The translations under genes and the position numbers were made by a program. Positions 15,126 to 24,557 of a stretch of 64,000 nucleotides of DNA are shown piece by piece. The notes beneath the pieces were generated by a model. That model saw nothing but the letters and a program-made list of their open reading frames with translations, made no database searches and had not been told where the DNA came from. This DNA is from Edaphocola flava (GTDB taxonomy: Bacteria; Bacteroidota; Bacteroidia; Chitinophagales; Chitinophagaceae), in contig NZ_SAIQ01000002.1 of assembly GCF_004118155.1 (NCBI RefSeq), forward strand, positions 124,001-188,000, in the 5' to 3' direction. Position 1 is the stretch's first letter, and each line of letters begins with the position of its first letter.

Positions 15126-15506
15126 ATGGAGTTTGAAGAGTTTGTGATGGAAGGAGGAGGAAAGCCTTTTAATATCAGGCAAAGATGTTTTTACTTTTCA
15201 AGAACAGTATTGGAATTTGTAAAAACAGCAACGTTTGATATGGTATTTGCTTCTGTATTTGACCAGCTGGTCAGGGCAACCACTTCTATTGGTGCCAATG
15301 TTATAGAAGGCAAAGCAGGCATCAACAAAAATGACTGGTTGAAGTATCTGGGTGTCGCACTGAAGTCTGCAAACGAAACAAAATACTGGCTTTGCTTAAT
15401 AAGAGATACTTTTGAATGTAATAAAGAAGAGATTAACCAGATGGTGGCAGAAGCGGATGAGATTTCGAAGATCATCGCTTCAATAATTATAAATGCTAAT
15501 AAATAG
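15126..15506 (+). CDS. S23-family four-helix-bundle protein
   Basis: A 126-residue protein of the 23S rRNA intervening-sequence (S23/IVP) family, which forms four-helix bundles and is structurally close to the Avd proteins of diversity-generating retroelements. The signature is SVFDQLVRATTSIGANVIEGKAG followed by WLKYLGVALKSANETKYWLCLIRD. Its function is unknown. It sits between nuoF and nuoG, 27 nt after the first and 76 nt before the second. It has A/T-rich imperfect inverted-repeat flanks that suggest it arrived as a small mobile unit. No reverse transcriptase is near. Confidence 0.85.
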   Translation: MEFEEFVMEGGGKPFNIRQRCFYFSRTVLEFVKTATFDMVFASVFDQLVRATTSIGANVIEGKAGINKNDWLKYLGVALKSANETKYWLCLIRDTFECNKEEINQMVAEADEISKIIASIIINANK

Positions 15507-15548
15507 AAGAGTTTATAGTAAAGACGAAATGCGAAGTTTTTAATTTTC

Positions 15549-15573
15549 ATTTTGCCTTTTAACTTTTTGACTT
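15549..15573. repeat. Right imperfect inverted repeat flanking the S23 gene
   Basis: CATTTTGCCTTTTAACTTTT and the following GACTT read, on the minus strand, like the stretch at 15097-15125 with small gaps. It ends about 10 nt before the nuoG start codon. Confidence 0.4.
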
Positions 15574-15582
15574 ATATATATC

Positions 15583-16689
15583 ATGTCAGAAAATTTTAAA
15601 GTAACAATAGACAACATCACCGTAGAGGTGGCTCCCGGAACAACCATTCTGGAAGCAGCACGTAAGGTTGGGGGAGCAGTAGCACCACCGACTATGTGTT
15701 ATTACAGCAAACTGGAAGGTAGCGGTGGTAAATGCCGTACCTGCCTGGTAGAGGTAAGTAAGGGTTCTGAAAAAGATCCCCGCCCGATGCCTAAACTGGT
15801 TGCCAGCTGCCGTACAACCGTAATGGACGGGATGGAGGTGAAAAATATTACTTCTGAAAAAGTACCCGATGCCCGTGCAGGCGTTACAGAATTCTTACTG
15901 CTGAACCACCCGCTGGATTGTCCGGTGTGTGACCAGGCAGGAGAGTGTGACCTGCAGGACTTGGGATATGAGCATGGCAAGGAAGGTACCCGTACCGAAT
16001 TCCCTCGCCGTACCTTTGCTCCGGAAGATATTGGTCCGTATATACAATTGCACATGAACCGTTGTATCCTGTGCTATCGTTGTGTATATACTGCCGAGCA
16101 ACTGACAGAAAGAAGAGAGCATGGTGTACTGGATCGCGGAGATCATTCCCGTATCAGCACCTGTATCAAAAACTCGCTGGACAATGAATTCATCGGTAAC
16201 GTTATTGACGTATGTCCGGTAGGGGCACTGACCGATAAAACATTCCGTTTTAAAAACCGTGTATGGTTTACCAAGCCTTTAGATGCACACCGTAACTGTA
16301 GCAACCCTAATTGTTGTGGTGAAGTACGTTTATGGATGCGTGGCGATGAAGTATACCGTGTAACGGCACGTAAAGACGAATGGGGTGAAGTGGCTACTGC
16401 CAGCAATGGTAAGACCGGTTGGATATGTAATGAATGTCGTTTTGACAAAAAAGATACCAAAGACTGGGTGATCGAAGGGCCGACGAATATCAACCGCCAC
16501 TCTGTAATATCACAAGGGCACTATGCCGGTACTGAAGGTACTGCCGGTAAAGCAGAGAAGCTGATTGATAAAGTGATCGGACAGGAACCTAAGTATACAC
16601 TGGATATACATAGTGTAAGTGAGGTGAATAAACCAAGTGTACATCTGGACCGCATTCCGGGGCCAGCACACTCCAACGATTTCAAATAA
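15583..16689 (+). CDS. nuoG: NADH-quinone oxidoreductase subunit G (short form)
   Basis: The electron-wire subunit of complex I. At 368 residues it lacks the large molybdopterin-oxidoreductase-like C-terminal region of E. coli NuoG, as is usual in Bacteroidota. An N-terminal [2Fe-2S] site (Cys39, Cys51, Cys54, Cys76) corresponds to N1b. The N5 site is His108, Cys112, Cys115, Cys121. The N4 site is Cys160, Cys163, Cys166 and Cys210. A further cysteine-rich stretch follows (NCSNPNCCG, about 237-245, then WICNEC), a possible remnant of the N7 site. Confidence 0.95.
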   Translation: MSENFKVTIDNITVEVAPGTTILEAARKVGGAVAPPTMCYYSKLEGSGGKCRTCLVEVSKGSEKDPRPMPKLVASCRTTVMDGMEVKNITSEKVPDARAGVTEFLLLNHPLDCPVCDQAGECDLQDLGYEHGKEGTRTEFPRRTFAPEDIGPYIQLHMNRCILCYRCVYTAEQLTERREHGVLDRGDHSRISTCIKNSLDNEFIGNVIDVCPVGALTDKTFRFKNRVWFTKPLDAHRNCSNPNCCGEVRLWMRGDEVYRVTARKDEWGEVATASNGKTGWICNECRFDKKDTKDWVIEGPTNINRHSVISQGHYAGTEGTAGKAEKLIDKVIGQEPKYTLDIHSVSEVNKPSVHLDRIPGPAHSNDFK

Positions 16690-16728
16690 GCCGCAGACGC
16701 ATCAAAACGATATAATTAAAATAAAAAG

Positions 16729-17805
16729 ATGAGTATAGATACTTTCTTGATTTTAGAGAAAATAATTCTGGTGGTGATCATCATCGCCGCATCAATGGGT
16801 GTTGCAGCATATTCTACCTGGGCAGAGCGTAAAGTTGCAGCGGTAATGCAGGACCGGATCGGTCCGCTGAGAGCAGGGCCTTTCGGTTTATTACAACCGC
16901 TGGCCGATGGTGGTAAACTGTTTTTTAAAGAAGAGATCGTTCCCGATAATTCTACCAAATGGTTATTCATGCTGGCCCCGGCTATGTTTATCTTCACCTC
17001 CCTGATGACCAGTGCCATCATTCCATGGGGTCCTGATTTTGTCATCAACGGATCAGAAGGTGCGAGAACCGTTGCGTTACAGGTAGCAGATATCAATATA
17101 GGGATCTTATATGTGTTCGGTGTAGTGAGTATTGGTGTTTATGGTATTATGCTGGGTGGTTGGGCTTCCAACAATAAATTCTCCCTGCTGAGTGCGATCC
17201 GTGCGGCTTCACAGGCCATCAGCTATGAGCTGGCGCTGGGTTTAAGCCTGATCGCATTACTGATGCTGACCGGTACCTTAAGTTTAAGAACAATAGTAGA
17301 ACAGCAACACGGATTCTGGGATGGTAACTACTTTACCTGGAATTTCTTTAAGCAACCTTTAGGCTTCGTTATCTTCCTGGTATGTTCTTTTGCAGAACTG
17401 AACCGTGCGCCTTTTGATATGCCGGAGAGTGAGAGTGAGCTGAATATGGGTTATCACCTGGAGTACTCTTCCATGAAACTGGGTATGTTCCTGTTTGCAG
17501 AGTACATCAATATGTTTATCTCCTCAGCAGTGCTGGCAACATTATTCTTCGGAGGGTATAACTTCCCGTGGATGGATCAAGTGCAGGCAGCAGTACCTTC
17601 GGGTATCTTCTCGCTGATCTGCGTGGGTGTACTGATGGCTAAAGTAGTAGGCTTTATCCTGTTCTTCATGTTTGTAAGATGGACCCTGCCTCGTTTCCGT
17701 TTCGATCAGCTGCTCAACCTCGGCTGGACTAAACTGATCCCGCTGGCCCTGTTCAATATGCTGGTGACCGGAGCGGTAATCCTGTTCTTTTTTAATAAAA
17801 AATAA
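16729..17805 (+). CDS. nuoH: NADH-quinone oxidoreductase subunit H
   Basis: The membrane subunit that joins the quinone pocket to the ion-pumping arm; 358 residues with about eight membrane helices. The conserved motifs TWAERKVAAVMQDRIGPLRAGPFGLLQPLADGGKLFFKE and SFAELNRAPFDMPESESEL are both intact, including the acidic loop near the quinone site. Normal length. Confidence 0.97.
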   Translation: MSIDTFLILEKIILVVIIIAASMGVAAYSTWAERKVAAVMQDRIGPLRAGPFGLLQPLADGGKLFFKEEIVPDNSTKWLFMLAPAMFIFTSLMTSAIIPWGPDFVINGSEGARTVALQVADINIGILYVFGVVSIGVYGIMLGGWASNNKFSLLSAIRAASQAISYELALGLSLIALLMLTGTLSLRTIVEQQHGFWDGNYFTWNFFKQPLGFVIFLVCSFAELNRAPFDMPESESELNMGYHLEYSSMKLGMFLFAEYINMFISSAVLATLFFGGYNFPWMDQVQAAVPSGIFSLICVGVLMAKVVGFILFFMFVRWTLPRFRFDQLLNLGWTKLIPLALFNMLVTGAVILFFFNKK

Positions 17806-17831
17806 GCAAGGCGCAAGCCGAATCAATATCA

Positions 17832-18362
17832 ATGGAATCATTAACGAATAGAGCACAGTCGGTAGACCGAAGTCCGATGACCTTTGCAGAGAAGATATAC
17901 ATTCCTGCATTGATGAAGGGGCTGAGCATCACCCTGAGTCATATTTTTAAGAAGAAAGCAACCATTAACTACCCGGAAGAGACACGTCCGTTCAGCCCAG
18001 TTTTTCGTGGACTGCATGTACTGAACCGTGATGAAGAGGGTCGTGAAAAATGTACAGCCTGTGGCCTGTGTGCCCTGGCCTGCCCTGCAGAAGCCATCAC
18101 TATGGAAGCTGCAGAACGCCTGCCGGGTGAGGAACACCTCTACCGTGAAGAAAAATACGCAGCAAAGTATGAGATCAATATGCTGCGTTGTATCTTCTGC
18201 GGATATTGTGAAGAGGCTTGTCCTAAAGATGCCATCTACCTGTCCGAAACGGTAATGCCGGCCAATTATCAGCGCGATTATTTTGTATACAAAAAGCAGG
18301 ATATGCTGCTGACTGACGAGCAGGTAAAACAGAAACGTTTAAAATTACAGCAGAAAGGCTAA
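17832..18362 (+). CDS. nuoI: NADH-quinone oxidoreductase subunit I
   Basis: An 8Fe ferredoxin-like subunit holding clusters N6a and N6b; 176 residues. Two CxxCxxCxxxCP motifs are seen: CTACGLCALACP and CIFCGYCEEACP. The N-terminal amphipathic region (SITLSHIFKKKATINYPEE) would lie on the membrane. The gene follows nuoH by 26 nt. Confidence 0.96.
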   Translation: MESLTNRAQSVDRSPMTFAEKIYIPALMKGLSITLSHIFKKKATINYPEETRPFSPVFRGLHVLNRDEEGREKCTACGLCALACPAEAITMEAAERLPGEEHLYREEKYAAKYEINMLRCIFCGYCEEACPKDAIYLSETVMPANYQRDYFVYKKQDMLLTDEQVKQKRLKLQQKG

Positions 18363-18381
18363 TCCCATAATTGAAGATTAT

Positions 18382-18903
18382 ATGAGTTTACACGATATTA
18401 TATTTTGGATTTTAAGTTTATGGGCTATTGTCTGTGCCATCTTTGTGGTGATCAGTCGTAACCCGGTAAACAGTGTACTGTTCCTGATTGCAACATTCTT
18501 TGCGATCAGTGGTCACTATATCCTGATGAATGCACAGTTCCTGGCTATCGTAAACATTATTGTTTATGCAGGAGCCATTATGGTACTCTTCCTGTTCGTA
18601 ATCATGTTAATGAACCTGAACACGGATACAGAGCCGCAGAAAAGCCGACTGGTGCACTTTGCTGCATTGATTAGTGCCGGTTCCCTGCTGCTGGTTGTAT
18701 TATCTGCTTTCCGTAAGGCAGAGCTGACACAGATTCCGGTTACAGATGCAGGAGATATTGGTCTGATCAAAGTACTGGGTAAAACCCTGTTTGACCATTA
18801 TGTATTACCATTCGAATTAAGTTCCGTATTATTCCTGGCGGCTATGGTAGGCGCTATGGTGATCGGTAGAAAAGAAGTAGTAGAAGAGAAATCAACTAAG
18901 TAA
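18382..18903 (+). CDS. nuoJ: NADH-quinone oxidoreductase subunit J
   Basis: A membrane subunit of complex I (ND6 type), 173 residues with five hydrophobic segments. The conserved [53 protein letters not shown] region contains the pi-bulge helix ([14 protein letters not shown]). Nineteen nt separate it from nuoI. Confidence 0.94.
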   Translation: MSLHDIIFWILSLWAIVCAIFVVISRNPVNSVLFLIATFFAISGHYILMNAQFLAIVNIIVYAGAIMVLFLFVIMLMNLNTDTEPQKSRLVHFAALISAGSLLLVVLSAFRKAELTQIPVTDAGDIGLIKVLGKTLFDHYVLPFELSSVLFLAAMVGAMVIGRKEVVEEKSTK

Positions 18904-18925
18904 GAACAATTTAAAACTATTTAAA

Positions 18926-19225
18926 GTGCCGATACAATCTTATTTATTTTTAAGTTTCAGCCTGTTCGCCATCGGTGTAATGGGCGTGCTGATGCGTAGA
19001 AATGCGATTGTCATTTTCATGTGTATCGAACTGATGCTGAATGCTGTGAACCTGTTATTGGTGGCATTCTCTAAAGTGCACGGAGATCCCGGTGCACAGG
19101 TATTCGTATTCTTTATCATGGTAGTGGCAGCAGCCGAAGTCGCGGTAGGACTGGCTATTATTGTAATGATGTTCCGTAAAGTGAACTCTGTCGATATTAA
19201 TATCCTCAACCGCCTGAAAAACTAA
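18926..19225 (+). CDS. nuoK: NADH-quinone oxidoreductase subunit K
   Basis: A small three-helix ion-channel subunit (ND4L type), 99 residues from a GTG start at 18926 (GTGCCG). Conserved glutamates in [13 protein letters not shown] (about residue 36) and [13 protein letters not shown] (about 72) are those needed for proton coupling. Confidence 0.94.
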   Translation: MPIQSYLFLSFSLFAIGVMGVLMRRNAIVIFMCIELMLNAVNLLLVAFSKVHGDPGAQVFVFFIMVVAAAEVAVGLAIIVMMFRKVNSVDINILNRLKN

Positions 19226-19260
19226 TCAGCATTCTAGCACAAGGCTTAAGCAAATAATTT

Positions 19261-21177
19261 ATGACACAACTTGTATATTTAGTTCCATTATTTCCTTTGA
19301 TCGGGTTCCTGTTAAACGGATTATTCTGGAAATCTATGCCTAAAAAGCTGGCCGGCATCATCGGCAGCACAGCCATCCTGGCTTCTTTTGCCGTGTCTTT
19401 AGGCATCTTTTTTGAAGTGAAAAACGGCGCTGCCGCAGGGCAGGGTATCGTTCACCTCTTTGATTTTATCACTGTTGGTAATTTCAAAATTCCTTTTGCC
19501 TTTATGGTAGATCAGCTCTCCGCAATGTTCTTGCTGATCATTACCGGTATCGGTTTCCTGATTCACCTGTACTCTACTTCGTACATGCACGATGATGAAG
19601 GCTTTACCAAATACTTCGCTTACCTGAACCTGTTCGTGTTCTTCATGTTACTGCTGGTATTAGGCGCTAACTATGTAGTCATGTTCATCGGATGGGAGGG
19701 TGTAGGTCTGGCCTCATACCTGCTGATCGGGTTCTGGTATAAGAATAAAGAATACACCAATGCCTCTAAGAAAGCGTTTGTCATGAACCGTATCGGGGAC
19801 CTTGGTTTCCTGATAGGGATGATGCTGACGGTATATCATTTCGGAACACTTTCGTACAACGACTTCTTTGCACAATTGCAGGGAGGTATCGGAGCGCAGA
19901 CACAGAATGGTTACATGATCGGCAGCGGTATGACCAATGCGATTGCGATCTGTTTCTTCATCGGTGCCATGGGTAAAAGTGCGCAGATTCCTTTATACAC
20001 CTGGTTACCGGATGCGATGGCAGGTCCGACACCGGTTTCGGCCCTTATCCACGCAGCAACGATGGTTACTGCAGGTATCTATATGATCGCGCGCAGCAAT
20101 GCCCTGTTCAACCTGGCCCCAATGGCGCAGAACATGATTGCGATCATTGGCCTGGCTACCGTATTGCTGGCAGCATCTATTGCACTGAAACAAAATGATA
20201 TTAAAAAAGTACTGGCTTATTCAACAGTGAGTCAGTTAGGATATATGTTCCTGGCACTGGGTGTCGGTGCTTATGTGGGCAGCTTGTTCCATGTTATGAC
20301 CCACGCCTTCTTCAAAGCCCTGTTATTCCTGGGTAGCGGTTCGGTTATTCACGCCATGAGCGGCGAGCAGGATATGCGCAAGATGGGTGGACTGGGTAAG
20401 TACATGCCGATCACTAAATTTACCTTCCTGATCGGTTGTCTGGCGATCTCCGGTTTCCCGTTCTTCTCCGGTTTCTTTTCTAAAGATGAGATCCTGGCTG
20501 CGGCTTATGCCAAGAACCCAATGTTCTACTATTTAGGTTTACTGGGTGCTATGATGACCACGTTCTATATGTTCCGTGCATACTTCTACACCTTCACGGG
20601 TAATTTCAGAGGCACAGAAGAGCAGAAGCATCACGTGCATGAAAGCCCGGCAACAATGACAATTCCTTTGATTATATTAGCCATATTATCTTTAGTTGGT
20701 GGTCTGGTAGGTTTACCGGAAGTGTTCTCACACCATCACCTGCTGAATGAATATTTAAGTCCTGTTGTACAGAACTTCGATATCCATCACCTCGATCATA
20801 CTATGGAGCTGACCCTGATGGGTATTGCATCTGCAATTGTACTGATCATGATGTATGTAGCCAGAGTGATCACCCGTAAAGAACAGTTTGGCGAAGCCAA
20901 AGGCCTTGCTAAAGTTCTGGAGAACAAATGGTATGTAGATGAAATCTATGACTTCCTGATTGTACGTCCGCTGGCATGGAAAGCCCGAATCCTGAACAAT
21001 ATTGTAGAACAGAAGGGTATTGACGGTGGGGTAAACGGTCTGGGACAATTGGTACAGTGGGGTAGTACCCGCCTTAAAAACCTGCAGAGCGGACAGGTAG
21101 GTTCTTACCTGTTTGCAATGGTTATCGGTATCATTATCATATTTGCAATTGGTATCTTCGGATTGCTGTATATGTAA
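19261..21177 (+). CDS. nuoL: NADH-quinone oxidoreductase subunit L
   Basis: A distal antiporter-like proton-pumping subunit of 638 residues. The core Nqo family domain is recognisable: FIGWEGVGLASYLLIGFW with the key Glu, PLYTWLPDAMAGPTPVSALIHAATMVTAGIYMIAR with lysine/histidine relay residues before and within it, and YSTVSQLGYMFLALG. The long C-terminal tail, which should include the lateral helix, ends in a membrane segment. Confidence 0.96.
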   Translation: MTQLVYLVPLFPLIGFLLNGLFWKSMPKKLAGIIGSTAILASFAVSLGIFFEVKNGAAAGQGIVHLFDFITVGNFKIPFAFMVDQLSAMFLLIITGIGFLIHLYSTSYMHDDEGFTKYFAYLNLFVFFMLLLVLGANYVVMFIGWEGVGLASYLLIGFWYKNKEYTNASKKAFVMNRIGDLGFLIGMMLTVYHFGTLSYNDFFAQLQGGIGAQTQNGYMIGSGMTNAIAICFFIGAMGKSAQIPLYTWLPDAMAGPTPVSALIHAATMVTAGIYMIARSNALFNLAPMAQNMIAIIGLATVLLAASIALKQNDIKKVLAYSTVSQLGYMFLALGVGAYVGSLFHVMTHAFFKALLFLGSGSVIHAMSGEQDMRKMGGLGKYMPITKFTFLIGCLAISGFPFFSGFFSKDEILAAAYAKNPMFYYLGLLGAMMTTFYMFRAYFYTFTGNFRGTEEQKHHVHESPATMTIPLIILAILSLVGGLVGLPEVFSHHHLLNEYLSPVVQNFDIHHLDHTMELTLMGIASAIVLIMMYVARVITRKEQFGEAKGLAKVLENKWYVDEIYDFLIVRPLAWKARILNNIVEQKGIDGGVNGLGQLVQWGSTRLKNLQSGQVGSYLFAMVIGIIIIFAIGIFGLLYM

Positions 21178-21236
21178 ACAACAATAAAATAGTTATTGAA
21201 TATAGCCTCGGCTATCAGAAATTATAAATCAAACAG

Positions 21237-22649
21237 ATGTCACTTATTTTACTTTTAGTTATTCCTTTGATTACCGGACTGGCAAGTTTTGCCTTCCGTA
21301 AGGCACAAGCCGTAAAGGCATGGGCATTATTCGGAAGCCTGCTTACGCTGGTTGTTGCAGCCTTAAGTCTTTGCGGGATAAAAGAACAGACACATACGAT
21401 CAGCTATACCTGGTTGCCTACACTGGGGGCTTCTTTTGCCCTGCAGGGATCGGTAACCGCATTACTGATGACTTTACTGACCGCAATCGTTTTTCCGCTG
21501 ACCTTACTGGCACAATGGAATAAGGATATCGAACAGCCGCATCGCTTCTATGGTCTGATGTTGCTGGCACAGGCCGGTCTGATGGGCGTATTCCTGGCAC
21601 ATGATTTATTACTGTTCTACTTCTTCTGGGAGCTGGCGCTGATACCGGTATATTTCCTTGCCGGACAATGGGGTGATAAAGACCGCATCAAAAGTTCCTT
21701 CAAATTCTTTGTATACACTTTCCTGGGTAGCTTGCTGATGCTGGGTGGACTGATCTACCTTTATCTGCAAACACCAAACGGAAACTTTGACTATGACACA
21801 ATCTTAGCGACAGGTGCCGCATTGCCAATGGCTGTGCAGAATACTTTATTCGTTTTATTCTTCATTGCCTTCGGTATCAAAATGCCGATCTTCCCTCTGC
21901 ACTCCTGGCAGGCCGGAGCTTATGAGCAGACGCTGACTCCGGTAACGATTGTACTGAGTGCCCTGATGGTGAAGATGGGTTTATTCGGGGTCATCAAATG
22001 GTTGTATCCTGTATTCCCTAGTGGTACAGAGCAGTTCGGTAACATCATTATGATCCTGGCACTGATCGGTATTATATACGGTTCTATGCTGGCGATTGTT
22101 CAGAAAGATATTAAACGCCTGATCGCATACTCTTCTCTGGCCCACGTTGGCCTGATGATCATGGGTATTTTTGCCGACACGCATAATGCTTCTGTTGGGG
22201 TAGTAGCCCAAATGTTTAACCACGGTATTACCATCACCGGATTATGGCTGGTAGTAGACATGATCGAGCGCAGATATGGCACCAGAAATATGAATGAACT
22301 GGGAGGTCTGGCCGGTGCTGCACCGCAGATGACCATTGCCCTGGTTGTTATTACCTTCTCCAGTATCGCACTCCCATTAACCAATGGATTTGTCGGAGAG
22401 TTCCTTTTGTTCCTGGGTATTTTTGAGAGCACTAATCCTAACCATATTATTTACATGGCGATAGCCGGTCTGGGTATTATTCTCGGCGCCATCTACATGC
22501 TGAACATGGTACAGAAAGTAGCTTATGGCAATAAAAAAGAAATGGCGATTGCAGATATGAGCATGAATGAACGCCTCAGCATCTACCTGATCCTTGCCGT
22601 TATTATCATATTGGGCGTATATCCGAACCTGTTATTACAATTGCTGTAA
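21237..22649 (+). CDS. nuoM: NADH-quinone oxidoreductase subunit M
   Basis: An antiporter-like proton-pumping subunit, 470 residues with about 14 membrane helices. The conserved FFWELALIPVYFLAGQWG segment holds the key glutamate. KMPIFPLHSWQAGAYEQTLTPVTIVLSALMVKMGLFG and AYSSLAHVGLMIMGIF are also typical. It starts 59 nt after nuoL. Confidence 0.96.
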   Translation: MSLILLLVIPLITGLASFAFRKAQAVKAWALFGSLLTLVVAALSLCGIKEQTHTISYTWLPTLGASFALQGSVTALLMTLLTAIVFPLTLLAQWNKDIEQPHRFYGLMLLAQAGLMGVFLAHDLLLFYFFWELALIPVYFLAGQWGDKDRIKSSFKFFVYTFLGSLLMLGGLIYLYLQTPNGNFDYDTILATGAALPMAVQNTLFVLFFIAFGIKMPIFPLHSWQAGAYEQTLTPVTIVLSALMVKMGLFGVIKWLYPVFPSGTEQFGNIIMILALIGIIYGSMLAIVQKDIKRLIAYSSLAHVGLMIMGIFADTHNASVGVVAQMFNHGITITGLWLVVDMIERRYGTRNMNELGGLAGAAPQMTIALVVITFSSIALPLTNGFVGEFLLFLGIFESTNPNHIIYMAIAGLGIILGAIYMLNMVQKVAYGNKKEMAIADMSMNERLSIYLILAVIIILGVYPNLLLQLL

Positions 22650-22724
22650 TACCGTTTGAAACCGAACAGAAGTACTAACATAAACAAATTGCTTATTGCC
22701 CTGCAATAAATTTTATACAGAAGA

Positions 22725-24122
22725 ATGAAACCATTAATAGCTACCGCAGTCTTTGCCATCCTGATGATGTTTGCCGCATTGACTGTAAAAGAAAAGAAGA
22801 GTTTTACACACTTTGCCGCCATCCTGATGCTGGGCCTTGTAGGGCTTAACGTTTGGGAACTGGCAGACTATAATCGTCTGCTGGCCAGCGCACAGGCATC
22901 TCCCGATTTGTTCGGTAAGATGCTGCGTGTAGACAATTATGCCTTATGGTTTAATGTACTGATGAGCTCCTGCTCTTTCTTTTACATCCTGCTGGTAGGC
23001 CGCAGTATTGAAAAAGTGGGTGTGCACGTTGGTGAATATTACGCCCTGCACTTCTTCATCCTTTGCGGCGTATTCCTTCTGTCTACCTATAACAACTTAT
23101 TGATCCTGTTCCTGGGTATTGAGATTCTTTCTATTCCTCAGTACATCCTTTCCGGATCTGATAAACGTAACCTGAAGAGCAGTGAGGCATCCCTGAAATA
23201 TTTCCTGATGGGTGCTTTCTCTACCGGCATTCTGCTGATGGGTATTGTGTTACTGTATGGTGCAATGGGTACCTTTGATATACACGGATTTAATTTCTAT
23301 GCTACCGGTACTTTGAATATAATGGGTGTAGTGGGTGTATTATTTATGCTGGTTGCTTTAGGATTTAAAGTGAGTGCGGCACCAATGCACTTCTGGACAC
23401 CGGATGTATATGATGGTTCGCCGACACCATTCACTGCGTTTATGGCGACTATTGTAAAGGTCTCTGTATTCTTTGCATTCATGAGATTGTTTATGGAAGG
23501 CTTTGCCAACCTTGATCCTTACTGGAAAGTAACAGTACTGGGAACCATTACTGTGCTGACCTTGCTGATTGGTAATATTACCGCCGTATATCAGCAGAGC
23601 GTAAAACGTATGCTGGCATACTCTTCCATTGCTCAGGCAGGCTTTATGATGTTTGTGGTGATCGGTAGTAATGCAATGGCGATGAAAGGTATGATCATCT
23701 ATGCGGTTGCCTATACACTGGCTACGGTAGGTATCTTCGGAGTATTACTGAAACTGAAAGATTATACATACGATGGCTTTAACGGGCTGGCTAAGAAGCA
23801 TCCTTTCCTTGCACTGATTGCTTCTATCTGTCTGATGTCTCTTGCCGGTATTCCGCTGACAGCAGGCTTCTTCGCAAAATGGTTTGTGATTGCAGCAGCA
23901 CTGGAGCAGCCGGGTACATTCTGGCTGGTGATCTTTGCCCTGGTAATGGCCGCCGTGAGCTTATATTACTATTTCAAAGTGATTATGGCAATGTACTTCA
24001 AAACAGGGGAGCCTGAATTGATTACACCGGTAACCACAATGGACAAGGTAGTGATGGCGATCATTGGTAGTGCGGTTATCGTTTTTGGTATAGCACCGGA
24101 TATGCTGTTGGCATGGATTTAA
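22725..24122 (+). CDS. nuoN: NADH-quinone oxidoreductase subunit N
   Basis: The third antiporter-like subunit, 465 residues. The key regions are LFLGIEILSIPQYILSGSDKRNLKSSEASLKYFLMGAF with the conserved glutamate, then FKVSAAPMHFWTPDVYDGSPTPFTAFMATIVKV and AYSSIAQAGFMMF. It is the last gene of the operon; a terminator follows after 23 nt. Confidence 0.96.
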   Translation: MKPLIATAVFAILMMFAALTVKEKKSFTHFAAILMLGLVGLNVWELADYNRLLASAQASPDLFGKMLRVDNYALWFNVLMSSCSFFYILLVGRSIEKVGVHVGEYYALHFFILCGVFLLSTYNNLLILFLGIEILSIPQYILSGSDKRNLKSSEASLKYFLMGAFSTGILLMGIVLLYGAMGTFDIHGFNFYATGTLNIMGVVGVLFMLVALGFKVSAAPMHFWTPDVYDGSPTPFTAFMATIVKVSVFFAFMRLFMEGFANLDPYWKVTVLGTITVLTLLIGNITAVYQQSVKRMLAYSSIAQAGFMMFVVIGSNAMAMKGMIIYAVAYTLATVGIFGVLLKLKDYTYDGFNGLAKKHPFLALIASICLMSLAGIPLTAGFFAKWFVIAAALEQPGTFWLVIFALVMAAVSLYYYFKVIMAMYFKTGEPELITPVTTMDKVVMAIIGSAVIVFGIAPDMLLAWI

Positions 24123-24145
24123 TAAAAATATAGCGTATAATAATA

Positions 24146-24171
24146 AACGGCAGCGGCATACCGCTGCCGTT
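24146..24171 (+). terminator. Terminator of the nuo operon
   Basis: AACGGCAGCGG (24146-24156) pairs perfectly with CCGCTGCCGTT (24161-24171) around a CATA loop, followed by CTTGTTTTC. It is the only clear intrinsic terminator after nuoN. Confidence 0.9.
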
Positions 24172-24215
24172 CTTGTTTTCAGGCTTTACGCCCGGTTGTA
24201 TAGGTATAGATCTGA

Positions 24216-24326
24216 CTAGAAATTAAAATTAAGTTTGAGGTTGTAAGATGAAGTGTACAAGCCATCGCTGGTAAAATACGTAACGAAACAGAAGCCAGTA
24301 TGAATACATGATCTGTGTTCTGCTCA
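24216..24326 (-). pseudogene. Possible relic of an outer-membrane barrel C-terminus
   Basis: The minus-strand frame ending in a TAG at 24216-24218 encodes a tail TYFTSDGLYTSSYNLKLNFNF. Its alternating pattern and terminal Phe resemble the last beta-strands of outer-membrane proteins. A stop in the same frame at 24324-24326 limits it to about 35 codons, with no start or signal. It may be a decayed gene end or chance. Confidence 0.25.
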
Positions 24327-24524
24327 TCTCTGATACCTGTGATCTGCTTCAATGGCGATTGCCAAAATCATAATCCAAGCTACTGACAATGAGCAGCTTG
24401 GCATCGCGACCCAAAAGATCAGAAAGAAGTGTAGGATAATTATAGCTGCCTGAGTATATTTGTTGTTCTTTTTATTAATAAAACCTGCAATGTCTTTCGG
24501 GACCGCCATCAGTAAACCGGGCAT
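24324..24524 (-). CDS. Possible small membrane protein (66 aa)
   Basis: The minus-strand frame has a short N-terminal part, a basic stretch (NKKNNKY) and two hydrophobic segments (AAIIILHFFLIFWVAM and VAWIMILAIAI), followed by a polar tail. It occupies the 385-nt gap between the nuo terminator and the sensor kinase, which otherwise holds nothing I can name apart from the possible barrel relic. I recognise no family and see no promoter. It could be non-coding. Confidence 0.25.
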   Translation of the reverse strand: MPGLLMAVPKDIAGFINKKNNKYTQAAIIILHFFLIFWVAMPSCSLSVAWIMILAIAIEADHRYQR

Positions 24525-24557
24525 GTTGTATTAAATATGTAGCCTGTAAATGGCTGA

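Noticed and set aside
15126-15506. Avd protein of a diversity-generating retroelement
   Set aside because: The fold is related, but there is no reverse transcriptase, template repeat or variable-repeat gene nearby.
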